Position numbers and translations under genes: made by a program | NCBI GenBank assembly: GCA_034430175.1 | Contig: DAOUFI010000022.1 | Coordinates: forward strand, 62,001 to 126,000 | Direction of reading: 5' to 3' | Source: UBA6107 sp034430175 | GTDB taxonomy: Bacteria; Chloroflexota; Anaerolineae; Anaerolineales; Anaerolineaceae | DNA length: 64,000 nt | The notes under the pieces: model-generated | Databases searched by the model: none | What the model was told of the DNA's origin: nothing | What the model saw: only the letters and a program-made list of their open reading frames with translations | In this document: positions 16,390-24,620 of the stretch, piece by piece | Position numbering within the stretch: the stretch's first letter is position 1 | Layout of the letters: each line of letters opens with the position of its first letter

Positions 16390-16658
16390 TCAAAAGCGCT
16401 GATAGAAACGAGTAAATCTCAGCGACCCTGCAGAGAACCCGCGAAAGGTGAGAAACGGGGAGGGCAAAGAGATCGAAAATCCTTCTGGAGCTGCAAACCG
16501 AACGCTGCTAGACAGCCAGTAAGTGCGCCGGAATCTTCATCCGTTATCGTGAGACGGGTCTCTCCAATTGGAGGCACCTGACCGAGCGTCCATTTTTTGG
16601 AAAGCAGGGTGGTACCACGGGATTCATTCTCGCCCCTGAGTTGGGCGAGTTTTTATTT
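16390..16658 (+). promoter_or_regulatory. T-box riboswitch controlling ileS
   Basis: A roughly 270-nt leader with the nearly invariant T-box sequence AGGGTGGTACCACG at 16606-16619, the bulge that pairs with the uncharged tRNA acceptor end. The 3' partner TCTCGCCCCTG follows at 16628-16638, completing the antiterminator. The competing terminator is a perfect 7-bp CTCGCCC/GGGCGAG hairpin with a T-run. Stem I begins near 16395 (GAAACGAGTAAATCTC), whose CTC pairs with GAG at 16469-16471. The next triplet, ATC at 16472-16474, is the candidate isoleucine specifier. Uncharged tRNA-Ile should favour antitermination and ileS expression. Confidence 0.92.
16629..16658 (+). terminator. Regulated terminator hairpin of the T-box
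   Basis: CTCGCCC (16629-16635), loop CTGAGTT, GGGCGAG (16643-16649), then TTTTTATTT. It shares bases with the antiterminator, so the two structures are mutually exclusive. This is the class I (transcriptional) arrangement. Confidence 0.9.
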
Positions 16659-16670
16659 AACGGAGGTCGA

Positions 16671-19600
16671 ATGTTCAAACCAGTTTCATCCAGACTAAAT
16701 GTCACCCTGACCGAAGAGGAAGTTCTGCGGTTCTGGAAGCAAAAGGATATTTTTCACAGAACCCTGACCGAACGGGAAGGAGGACCGGAATATGTGTTCT
16801 TTGAAGGACCTCCGACTGCCAATGGCAAACCGGGTGTACATCATGTGCTGGCGCGCGCTTTCAAAGATGTTTTCCCGCGCTACAAGACCATGAAGGGGTA
16901 TCATGTGTCACGCCGCGGTGGTTGGGATACACACGGCCTGCCGGTTGAAATCGAGGTGGAGAAAAAGTTAGGCTTCACCAACAAACAGCAGATCGAAGAT
17001 TACGGCATCGAGAAATTCAACAAACTTTGCCGTGAATCCGCGTTCACATATATCCAGGATTGGGAGAAACTGACCGACCGAATTGCTTACTGGGTGGACC
17101 TGGACACAGCGTATATCACCTACAAGAACGAGTACATCGAGTCGGTGTGGTGGATCTTGAAGAACTTCTGGGAGAAAGACTTGCTTTACCAGGGTTATAA
17201 AGTGGTGCCTTACTGTCCGCGCTGCGGCACACCGCTTTCTGACCACGAGGTGGCGCAAGGATATAAAGAAGTGCAGGATCCCTCTGTATTCGTGCGTATG
17301 CCGCTGGTGAATGAACCCGGCACTTCGCTGTTGGTGTGGACAACCACACCCTGGACGCTGCCTGCCAACGTAGCCATCGCTGCCGGCCCTGAGATCGATT
17401 ATGTCAAGATCGAGCACGCTTTAAGTGAGGGCGGTACGGAAAAGCTGATCCTGGCTGAGGCGAGACTCAGCGCGGTCTTTGGCGAAGAACCCATTCAGGT
17501 TCTGGAACACTATAAGGGTAAACAACTCAAGGGAATGAAGTATCACCCCTTGTATACCTTCATGCCGCTTGAGAAAGCTGCTCATTTTGTCACCCTGGCG
17601 GAATATGTCTCCACCGAAGATGGCACGGGACTGGTGCATATTGCCCCGGCATTCGGCGCGGACGATATGGCGGTTTCATTGGAGTACGATTTGCCGATCT
17701 TGAACACGGTAGCCGAAGACGGAACATTCATCTCGGACGTGAAACCGTGGGCGGGCTTGTTCGTCAAAGAAGCCGATCCATTGATCACGAAAGACCTGCA
17801 GGAACGCGGCTTGCTCTTCAAGTCTGAGATGCATACCCACACCTATCCATTTTGTTGGCGTTGCCATACCCCGTTGATCTATTACGCACGACCCACCTGG
17901 TACATCCGCACCAGCAAATTCAAGGACCGCCTGGTTGGTCTAAATGATGGTATCAACTGGTATCCGGAGCATATCAAGAAAGGCCGCTTCGGCAACTGGC
18001 TGTCGAACAACATCGATTGGGCACTTGGGCGTGAGCGATACTGGGGTACTCCGCTGCCGGTGTGGGAATGTGAAGATTGCCACAACCAGGATTGTATCGG
18101 TTCGGTCAAGGAACTATCCGAGAAAACCGGCCGTGATCTAAGCGATTTGGATCTCCATCGTCCCTACGTGGATGAGGTGACCTACAAATGCCCCGATTGC
18201 GGCGGCAAGATGCACCGTGTGCCGGAACTGATCGATGTCTGGTTCGACTCCGGTTCCATGCCGGTTTCGCAATGGCATTACCCCTTTGAGAACAAGGAGA
18301 AATTCGAAGAGCAATTTCCCGCCGATTACATCTGCGAGGCGGTAGATCAGACTCGTGGTTGGTTCTATTCGCTGCACGCCATCTCGACGCTGCTCTTCGA
18401 CAAAGCCTGCTTCAAAAATGTCATATGCCTTGGTTTGATGCTGGACGGCGAAGGCCAGAAAATGTCGAAAACGCGCGGAAACGTGGTGCTGCCGTGGGAT
18501 GTGATCAACCAGAACGGGGCGGACGCCATGCGCTGGTATCTGTACACCGCCAGTCCTCCAGGGCAGGAGAGACGTTTCTCCAGCGACCTGGTGGGAGAGG
18601 TGTTGCGCACCTTTACATTGACATTGTGGAATACTTACTCTTTCTTCGTCACTTACGCCAACCTGGACGGTTGGAAACCCGATCCGAATGTCAAGATTGA
18701 GTACAGCCCCTTAGACCAGTGGCTGCGTTCTTCGCTGCACGCGCTGATCCGCGATGTGACCAAAGCGCTCGAGACATACGATGTGCTGGGTGCCACGCGG
18801 CCGATCGAGACCTTCGTCGATCAACTTTCGAACTGGTACCTACGCCGGTCACGACGCCGCTTCTGGAAGAGTGGCTCGGATGCTGATAAGCAGGCAGCAT
18901 ATGCCACATTGTACGAAGCCCTGGTGGCGATCAGCAAGCTGGTGGCACCGACCATGCCGTTCATGGCTGAGACGCTATATCAGAACCTGGTACGCAGCGT
19001 TGATGCCAATGCCACCGAATCGGTACATTTGTGTCGCTGGCCTGAGTACGACGCGAGCGTTATCGATGACAAGTTGAACAACGAGATGGCACTGGTGATG
19101 CGACTGGCTTCACTTGGTCATTCTGCCCGCAACAAGGCCAACCGCAAGGTTCGCCAACCGCTTTCTGAAGCAGCTTTCACAGTGGCTTCACGTGATGAGC
19201 GAAGCGTGGTGAGCCAGTATGCCGACCTGCTGGAGGATGAGCTGAATGTCAAACATGTTCGCCTGTTGGACGCAGCCGGAGAGGCATTAAGTTACTCTTT
19301 AAACCCATTACCAAAGCAATTAGGTCAAAAGTATGGTAATCTTTATCCGGAACTACGCAAAGCGGTACTGGCTCTGGATGTTGATTCAACCGCAGTAGCT
19401 TTGTTGGGCGGGAATTCCATTCACGTTGACGTCAACGGCACTGGTTATGATCTTCTTCCTGAGGAAGTGGAAGTACGCATCCAGGCCAAGAGTGGATACG
19501 CTGTGGCCGCGGAAGGCGCATATGTGGCTGCTCTGGTGACAGAGTTGACACCTGAACTAATCCAGGAAGGGCTGGCGCGTGAATTCGTGCGTCGCGTACA

Positions 19601-19820
19601 GGATCTACGCAAGACGGCCGACCTGGACATCGCTGATAGAATCCATCTTTATTACGTGGCTACTCCCGGATTACTTGAGGCTGTCGATGCCAACAAGGAG
19701 TATGTCATGGGTGAGACGCTGGCGCTGGATTTGACCCCTGGCACGATCCCGGATGGTCTCCCATCGGTGGAAGATGAATTTGATCATGAAAAGGTCACCG
19801 TCGCATTGAAGAAAGCATAA
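16671..19820 (+). CDS. ileS: Isoleucyl-tRNA synthetase, type 2 with GVHH motif
   Basis: A 1049-residue class I aminoacyl-tRNA synthetase charging tRNA-Ile. The Rossmann catalytic core carries the signature as PGVHHVL (GVHH at residues 55-58) where HIGH is expected, and QKMSKTRGN supplies KMSKS. The CP1 editing domain includes the TTTPWTLPANVA threonine-rich segment. GGWDTHGLPVEIEVEK, the length and the C-terminal region mark the eukaryote-like type 2 IleRS, a form associated with mupirocin resistance. The ATG at 16671 follows GGAGG (16662-16666); an upstream in-frame start would lie inside the terminator hairpin. It is controlled by the T-box leader and ends in its own terminator. Confidence 0.96.
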   Translation: MFKPVSSRLNVTLTEEEVLRFWKQKDIFHRTLTEREGGPEYVFFEGPPTANGKPGVHHVLARAFKDVFPRYKTMKGYHVSRRGGWDTHGLPVEIEVEKKLGFTNKQQIEDYGIEKFNKLCRESAFTYIQDWEKLTDRIAYWVDLDTAYITYKNEYIESVWWILKNFWEKDLLYQGYKVVPYCPRCGTPLSDHEVAQGYKEVQDPSVFVRMPLVNEPGTSLLVWTTTPWTLPANVAIAAGPEIDYVKIEHALSEGGTEKLILAEARLSAVFGEEPIQVLEHYKGKQLKGMKYHPLYTFMPLEKAAHFVTLAEYVSTEDGTGLVHIAPAFGADDMAVSLEYDLPILNTVAEDGTFISDVKPWAGLFVKEADPLITKDLQERGLLFKSEMHTHTYPFCWRCHTPLIYYARPTWYIRTSKFKDRLVGLNDGINWYPEHIKKGRFGNWLSNNIDWALGRERYWGTPLPVWECEDCHNQDCIGSVKELSEKTGRDLSDLDLHRPYVDEVTYKCPDCGGKMHRVPELIDVWFDSGSMPVSQWHYPFENKEKFEEQFPADYICEAVDQTRGWFYSLHAISTLLFDKACFKNVICLGLMLDGEGQKMSKTRGNVVLPWDVINQNGADAMRWYLYTASPPGQERRFSSDLVGEVLRTFTLTLWNTYSFFVTYANLDGWKPDPNVKIEYSPLDQWLRSSLHALIRDVTKALETYDVLGATRPIETFVDQLSNWYLRRSRRRFWKSGSDADKQAAYATLYEALVAISKLVAPTMPFMAETLYQNLVRSVDANATESVHLCRWPEYDASVIDDKLNNEMALVMRLASLGHSARNKANRKVRQPLSEAAFTVASRDERSVVSQYADLLEDELNVKHVRLLDAAGEALSYSLNPLPKQLGQKYGNLYPELRKAVLALDVDSTAVALLGGNSIHVDVNGTGYDLLPEEVEVRIQAKSGYAVAAEGAYVAALVTELTPELIQEGLAREFVRRVQDLRKTADLDIADRIHLYYVATPGLLEAVDANKEYVMGETLALDLTPGTIPDGLPSVEDEFDHEKVTVALKKA

Positions 19821-19838
19821 TGTTCAAGATGATTGACC

Positions 19839-19873
19839 AGCAGGGGAGGCTTATCAACCTCCTCTGCTTTATT
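19839..19873 (+). terminator. Intrinsic terminator after ileS
   Basis: An 11-bp stem AGCAGGGGAGG/CCTCCTCTGCT (one G-T pair; 19839-19849 and 19858-19868) with an 8-base loop, followed by TTATTT. Confidence 0.85.
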
Positions 19874-19923
19874 TAAACGATAAGTGCGGTAAAATTCATT
19901 GATTCGACCACTGGAGGAATGAC

Positions 19924-20472
19924 TTGAAGGAATATTTCCGCAAAAACAACCTGCTGTATATCGTCAGCATCATCATCGTTGTTCTCGACCAACTCACCAA
20001 AGAATTGGTCCGGACCAGGTTGCCTTTGGGAGCCTCATGGTATCCAATTGAGGGATTCAATTTCGTAAGGATCATCCACTGGTCGAACACAGGCGTTGCT
20101 TTTGGCATGTTCCAGGGAAATAACGTGTTTTTTGCCTTTCTGGCCGCGCTGGTGGCCGGAGCGATTATTTATTACTACCCATTTATTCCGGAACAGGATA
20201 AAGTGTTACGGTTCGCGCTTGCGATGCAACTGGGTGGAGCCCTTGGCAACCTGATCGATCGAATCATCATTGGGCAGGTCACAGATTTCGTATCGATCGG
20301 AAATTTCGCGGTTTTCAACGTGGCAGATTCGTGCATCACATTAGGCGTCGGTGTCTTGTTGCTGGGTGTTTACCTGGAAGATCGGCGTGAAAAGGAAAAG
20401 AAACGTTTGGAAGCAATCATGCCCCCACAGATTGAGCCCGAGGAAGAAACCAAATCTTGGCCGAACTTATAA
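19924..20472 (+). CDS. lspA: Lipoprotein signal peptidase II
   Basis: A 182-residue aspartic signal peptidase that cleaves the signal peptide of diacylglyceryl-prolipoproteins. Four membrane segments are visible. The conserved blocks are VVLDQLTKELVR, NTGVAFGM, the first catalytic Asp in GNLIDRI and the second in FNVADSCITLG. The C-terminal tail is charged. The start is TTG with GGAGG about 8 nt upstream. Its last 16 bases overlap the rluD gene. Substrates in this window include the lipoproteins at 4.0 and 12.1 kb; the partner Lgt is at 30.4 kb. Confidence 0.95.
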   Translation: MKEYFRKNNLLYIVSIIIVVLDQLTKELVRTRLPLGASWYPIEGFNFVRIIHWSNTGVAFGMFQGNNVFFAFLAALVAGAIIYYYPFIPEQDKVLRFALAMQLGGALGNLIDRIIIGQVTDFVSIGNFAVFNVADSCITLGVGVLLLGVYLEDRREKEKKRLEAIMPPQIEPEEETKSWPNL

Positions 20473-21380
20473 GGTCGTTTGTTGTACCAGCCGGTCAATC
20501 GGACCGGTTGGATAAATTTCTGGTCGAAAGACTCCCAGATCTTTCCCGTTCACGAATTCAGGGACTGATCAAGGATGGTCATGTTAAAGTGGGAGATGAT
20601 CAGATTCTTAAAACTGGTCATATAGTTGAGGCTGGTGATGAAATTTTCATCGAAATACCGGAAGCCTTACCAAGCGCACTGATCCCTGAAGATATTCCTT
20701 TGAACATTATTTATGAAAACGATGACCTGGTCATCGTAAATAAACCTGCGGGCATGGTGGTTCATCCCGGCGCGGGACATTACAGCGGAACGCTGGTGCA
20801 CGCTGCCCTTGCGGCTATTCCCGATCTTGAGGGGATAGGTGGCGAGGAAAGGCCCGGCATTGTTCACCGGTTGGACAAGGAAACTTCCGGGTTAATTTTG
20901 CTCGCGAAGAATGAGAAGACTCACCGCTGGCTGCAGGATCAATTCAGAGATCGGACAATAAAAAAGGTTTACCTGGCGTTGGTGGATGGTAAACCACCCA
21001 CACCTGTAGGACGAGTCGAAGCCGAGATCGCGCGCGATCCGTCGCACCGGAAACAGATGGCTGTGGTATCCGCAGGGCGGGGGAGAACGGCTGTGACTGA
21101 ATTTAAGACATTGGAGCAATTCGAACGCCACACTCTCATAGAGGCACACCCCTTAACGGGAAGAACTCATCAGATCAGACTGCACCTGGCTTTCTTGGGT
21201 TGCCCGATTGTTGGGGATACCATTTATGGTAGAAAAGCTCCAACGATCGAATTGAACAGACATTTCCTGCACGCAGCGAAAATCAGCGTCCAGTTCCCGG
21301 GTGAAAAAGAACCACGTACCTTTGAAGCTCCTTTGCCGGCGGAACTGCAAACCGTATTGGATAATTTGAGAGGTAAATGA
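20457..21380 (+). CDS. rluD: RluD-family 23S rRNA pseudouridine synthase
   Basis: A 307-residue pseudouridine synthase of the RluA/RluD family, with an N-terminal S4 RNA-binding domain (LDKFLVERLPDLSRSRIQGL, residues about 15-75) and the catalytic domain signature HRLDKETSGLILLAK, whose Asp is the nucleophile. It isomerises uridines in 23S rRNA (helix 69 for RluD); assignment to RluD rather than another RluA member rests on the S4 domain and on linkage to lspA, a common pair. It starts with TTG inside lspA and overlaps threonine aldolase by 4 nt. Confidence 0.92.
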   Translation: MAELIRSFVVPAGQSDRLDKFLVERLPDLSRSRIQGLIKDGHVKVGDDQILKTGHIVEAGDEIFIEIPEALPSALIPEDIPLNIIYENDDLVIVNKPAGMVVHPGAGHYSGTLVHAALAAIPDLEGIGGEERPGIVHRLDKETSGLILLAKNEKTHRWLQDQFRDRTIKKVYLALVDGKPPTPVGRVEAEIARDPSHRKQMAVVSAGRGRTAVTEFKTLEQFERHTLIEAHPLTGRTHQIRLHLAFLGCPIVGDTIYGRKAPTIELNRHFLHAAKISVQFPGEKEPRTFEAPLPAELQTVLDNLRGK

Positions 21381-22420
21381 GCATGGATTTTATCGATCTC
21401 CGGTCTGACACAGTGACCCATCCCACCCCTGAAATGCGTGAGGCTATGGCTAAAGCGGTCGTTGGCGACGATGTATTGAATGAAGATCCCACGATCAACC
21501 GGCTGCAAGAACTGGCAGCCAGCCGGATGGGTAAGGAAGCCGGACTGTTTGTGCCTTCGGGAACGATGGGCAACCTGCTGGCAGTTCTGACCCATTGCCA
21601 ACGCGGCGACGAGGTTCTGATGGGTACATTGGGTCATACCTTCCTTTTTGAAGGTGGCGGGATTTCAGCGCTGGGTGGAGTGTTTCCGCATTTGCTACCC
21701 AACCAACCTGATGGAACGCTCTCGCTGAGCGACATCGAAGCCGGGATCCGACCGAACGATATCCACCAACCACCCACCAAGTTGCTGATCCTCGAAAATA
21801 CCCATAACCGTTGCGGTGGTGTGGCATTGACCAAAGATTATACCGATCAAGCGGCTGACCTGGTTCATTCGTATGGCATGTTGATGCACATCGACGGAGC
21901 GCGTATTTTCAACGCGGCAACCGCGTTAAAGATTGACCCAGCAAAGTTGGTTGAGCGGAGCGACAGCGTGACTTTTTGTTTGAGCAAAGGTCTTTGCGCT
22001 CCGGTTGGGTCAGTGCTATGTGGCAACCACGATTTCATACAAAAAGCAAGACGAATCCGCAAGATGCTGGGCGGCGGAATGCGTCAGGCAGGTGTTCTAG
22101 CTGCCGCTGGGATTATCGCGATAGAAAAGATGAGTGCGCGCTTGGAAGATGACCACCGCAGGGCGAAAACGCTTGCTGAAGGCTTGGCAATGATCCAGAA
22201 TATCCGTTTTGAAATGGGCATGCCGCAAACGAATATGGTTTTCCCATCCCTGGCAGAGAATTGCATATTCACTGCTGCTGAGGTGGCGCAAAGGCTCTCA
22301 GTCGATGGGATCAAGGTGGGTGTCGTTGGTGAGAAAAAATTCCGCATGGTCACCCATTATTGGATCAACGATGAAGACATCAATAAGGTGATCCAGAGTT
22401 TTAGCAGGGCAATGGGTTGA
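21377..22420 (+). CDS. ltaE: Low-specificity L-threonine aldolase
   Basis: A 347-residue fold-type I PLP enzyme that cleaves threonine and allo-threonine to glycine and acetaldehyde. It opens with the characteristic IDLRSDTVTHPTPEMREAM and NEDPTINRLQE. The cofactor-stacking and binding segments are HIDGARIFNAA and the lysine of CLSKGLCAPVGSVL. Its ATG overlaps the rluD stop (ATGA), although an ATG two codons in (21383) is equally possible. It is probably co-transcribed with lspA and rluD. Confidence 0.93.
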   Translation: MSMDFIDLRSDTVTHPTPEMREAMAKAVVGDDVLNEDPTINRLQELAASRMGKEAGLFVPSGTMGNLLAVLTHCQRGDEVLMGTLGHTFLFEGGGISALGGVFPHLLPNQPDGTLSLSDIEAGIRPNDIHQPPTKLLILENTHNRCGGVALTKDYTDQAADLVHSYGMLMHIDGARIFNAATALKIDPAKLVERSDSVTFCLSKGLCAPVGSVLCGNHDFIQKARRIRKMLGGGMRQAGVLAAAGIIAIEKMSARLEDDHRRAKTLAEGLAMIQNIRFEMGMPQTNMVFPSLAENCIFTAAEVAQRLSVDGIKVGVVGEKKFRMVTHYWINDEDINKVIQSFSRAMG

Positions 22421-22509
22421 CCTATGATTTGGGTAACAAGAAAAATGATTTGCCAATGTTGATATAATTAATCAATTAGAAAAAAGTATATTTAGTGAAG
22501 GAAATTTAG

Positions 22510-23349
22510 ATGACTGCCTTTGTAACGATACGTGAGATCGATAAAGCTACCAAGTTCATCCGTTCAAAAATGAAGGTTGAACCAAAAATTGGTCTGGTAC
22601 TCGGTTCTGGACTGGGTGGATTGGCTGAGGATGTAAAAAACCCGGTGATCATTCCGTTCAAAAATATCCCTCACTGGCCAGTTTCAACCATCCAAGGACA
22701 TGTTGGACATTTATTGATTGGCGAGCTTTACGGTAAACCCGCGATGGTGATGCAGGGGCGTGTGCATTACTATGAAGGTTACCCGATGGACCAAGTGACT
22801 TTCCCGATCCGAGTGATGCAGCGTTTGGGGGTCGGTACGATTATCTTGACCAATGCTGCGGGAGCGACCAATCCGGACTATACACCCGGCGATGTGATGG
22901 TATTAAATGATCACATTGGATTGATCGGTATGGCCGGGTTGAATCCTCTGCGCGGCCCCAACCTGGAAGAATTCGGACCGCGTTTCCCGGATATGAGCCA
23001 ACCATACGACCGCGAACTGATCAAACTGGCTCATACAGTGGCTAAACAGAATAAGATAAAGTTGCATGAAGGGGTCTACGTTTGTCTTTCGGGACCATCT
23101 TTCGAATCACCAGCTGATCTGCGTTTCTTGCGCGGTATCGGTGCCGATGCCGTGGGTATGTCGACTGTGCCTGAAACAATCGTGGCAAGACATGGTGGAA
23201 CCCGCGTGCTGGCATTTTCAGGTATCAGCAACAAAGCGAACCTGGACGGCAGTACGGAAACCACCCATGAAGAAGTGCTGCAGGCCGGAAAACTGATCGT
23301 TCCAAAACTAAGCAGCATCATCCGCGGCGTCATCGAGCTGATGAAGTAA
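22510..23349 (+). CDS. punA: Purine-nucleoside phosphorylase
   Basis: A 279-residue trimeric-type purine-nucleoside phosphorylase (PNP/MTAP family II) acting on inosine and guanosine in salvage. Landmarks: phosphate loop VLGSGLGGLA, GHVGHLL, QGRVHYYEGY, TNAAGATNPDY, and the purine-binding YVCLSGPSFESPAD followed by AVGMSTVPE. The Asn in the later AFSGISNKAN fits 6-oxopurine preference. Its own TATAAT lies near 22455, and GAAGGAAA precedes the ATG. Together with Pdp at 15 kb and MTAP at 38 kb it makes a full nucleoside phosphorolysis set. Confidence 0.93.
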   Translation: MTAFVTIREIDKATKFIRSKMKVEPKIGLVLGSGLGGLAEDVKNPVIIPFKNIPHWPVSTIQGHVGHLLIGELYGKPAMVMQGRVHYYEGYPMDQVTFPIRVMQRLGVGTIILTNAAGATNPDYTPGDVMVLNDHIGLIGMAGLNPLRGPNLEEFGPRFPDMSQPYDRELIKLAHTVAKQNKIKLHEGVYVCLSGPSFESPADLRFLRGIGADAVGMSTVPETIVARHGGTRVLAFSGISNKANLDGSTETTHEEVLQAGKLIVPKLSSIIRGVIELMK

Positions 23350-23362
23350 GGCGATTCAAAAA

Positions 23363-24058
23363 ATGATGGCAGTATTGCGATTCATTGTACGATTTGAGAC
23401 ACTCCTCTACTTCCTTTTAGGATTAGTGGTTGTAATAACTTTAAAGAGCGTGTTTAACTCGTGGAAGCAGTGGCGTACGGCTCTTTTTGGCATTGAAAAG
23501 GAAAGATCGCAAAGCACATTCAACCAGGGTTTGACAGTCGTGATTTTCAGCGCGTTCCTGGCACTGACTGTTTTCATTCTGACTACCTTTGTTGCTCCCG
23601 CGGTTCCCAACCTGGAACAGGTGGCTACCCCGACAGTCGATCTAACCGCACAGGCGACAATAGCGCAGGGTGTGGCTGCGCAGGTGACACAAACGACTTC
23701 AGGTTTGATCCCGACCTTGAACACAGTATTCGACAAGGGCTGTATCGCCGGTCAGATCGAGTGGACAAACCCCACAGACGGTACCACTATTAGCGGAATA
23801 GTAATGCTTGAAGGTACGATAAACGTCGATGACCTGGGATATTACAAGTATGAGTACGCCGTCGCCGGAAGCGATGAATGGAAAACCATCGCAGCTGGAA
23901 GCAGCAAGGTGGTGGAAGGACCGCTGGGGGGTACCTGGGATACCTCCGCAGATGATATCATCCCCGGAGATTACCAGTTACGGTTGATCGTCTATGACCA
24001 TGCCAACAATGTTTATCCCGAGTGTATGATCAATGTAACCATCGTGGCAGGGAGTTAA
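23363..24058 (+). CDS. Membrane protein with extracellular Ig-like domain
   Basis: A 231-residue protein not assignable to a named family. It has two N-terminal membrane segments (residues about 10-30 and 52-75) joined by a charged cytoplasmic loop. An Ala/Thr/Gln-rich linker follows, then a C-terminal beta-sandwich like those in Chloroflexota surface proteins (WTNPTDGTTISGIVMLEGT ... GDYQLRLIVYDHANNVYPE), which resembles an Ig-like fold. No catalytic residues were seen. It starts 13 nt after punA and ends 7 nt before a GNAT gene, so it is part of that transcript. A start three bases later (ATG 23366) is possible. Confidence 0.7.
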   Translation: MMAVLRFIVRFETLLYFLLGLVVVITLKSVFNSWKQWRTALFGIEKERSQSTFNQGLTVVIFSAFLALTVFILTTFVAPAVPNLEQVATPTVDLTAQATIAQGVAAQVTQTTSGLIPTLNTVFDKGCIAGQIEWTNPTDGTTISGIVMLEGTINVDDLGYYKYEYAVAGSDEWKTIAAGSSKVVEGPLGGTWDTSADDIIPGDYQLRLIVYDHANNVYPECMINVTIVAGS

Positions 24059-24065
24059 CCAAACT

Positions 24066-24602
24066 ATGCCAGAAATCGAAATCAGACCTGCCATTTCCTC
24101 GGATCTCACGGGGTTGATCAAGCTTGAGCACTATGTCGATACCACCCATGTTTGGCAAATGGATGTTTCTTCTGATCTTGAGCAAATCGAAGTAAAATTT
24201 CGAGAGATTCGGCTTCCTAGGGCGGTCAGGTTGGAATATCCGCGAAACGCGCGAGACATGGCAGATACCTGGACACGGAAGCATCTCTTCCTGACGGCGA
24301 TCCATCAGAGTCAGCCAGTGGCTTACCTGGCGATAGAGATCGAACAGACACAAACAGCGCGGGTTACAGACCTGGTGGTGAGTGAGAAAATGAGAAGGCA
24401 GGGGATTGCCAGCGCATTATTGATAGCCGCACGTGAATGGGCTAAGCAACGAGGACTAAAGAAAATCATTCTTGAAATGCAGGCCAAAAATCATTCTGCC
24501 ATTCAACTGGCAAAAAAGCTGGGCTATGAGTTCTGTGGTTTTTGCGACGATTATTTTGCCAATCATGATATCGGGGTGTTTTTTATCGCGTTTACAAAGT
24601 AG
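24066..24602 (+). CDS. GNAT-family N-acetyltransferase
   Basis: A 178-residue GCN5-related acetyltransferase. The acetyl-CoA loop is visible as VSEKMRRQGIASALLIAA (R/QxxGxG/A-type motif A), preceded by the beta-strand ARVTDLVV and followed by ILEMQAKNHSAIQLAKKLGYEFCGF. The acceptor substrate cannot be predicted. It lies between the Ig-like membrane protein and the 7TM-GAF-HTH protein, with short gaps that suggest co-transcription. Confidence 0.85.
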   Translation: MPEIEIRPAISSDLTGLIKLEHYVDTTHVWQMDVSSDLEQIEVKFREIRLPRAVRLEYPRNARDMADTWTRKHLFLTAIHQSQPVAYLAIEIEQTQTARVTDLVVSEKMRRQGIASALLIAAREWAKQRGLKKIILEMQAKNHSAIQLAKKLGYEFCGFCDDYFANHDIGVFFIAFTK

Positions 24603-24620
24603 ATAATTGAGGGATTCTCA

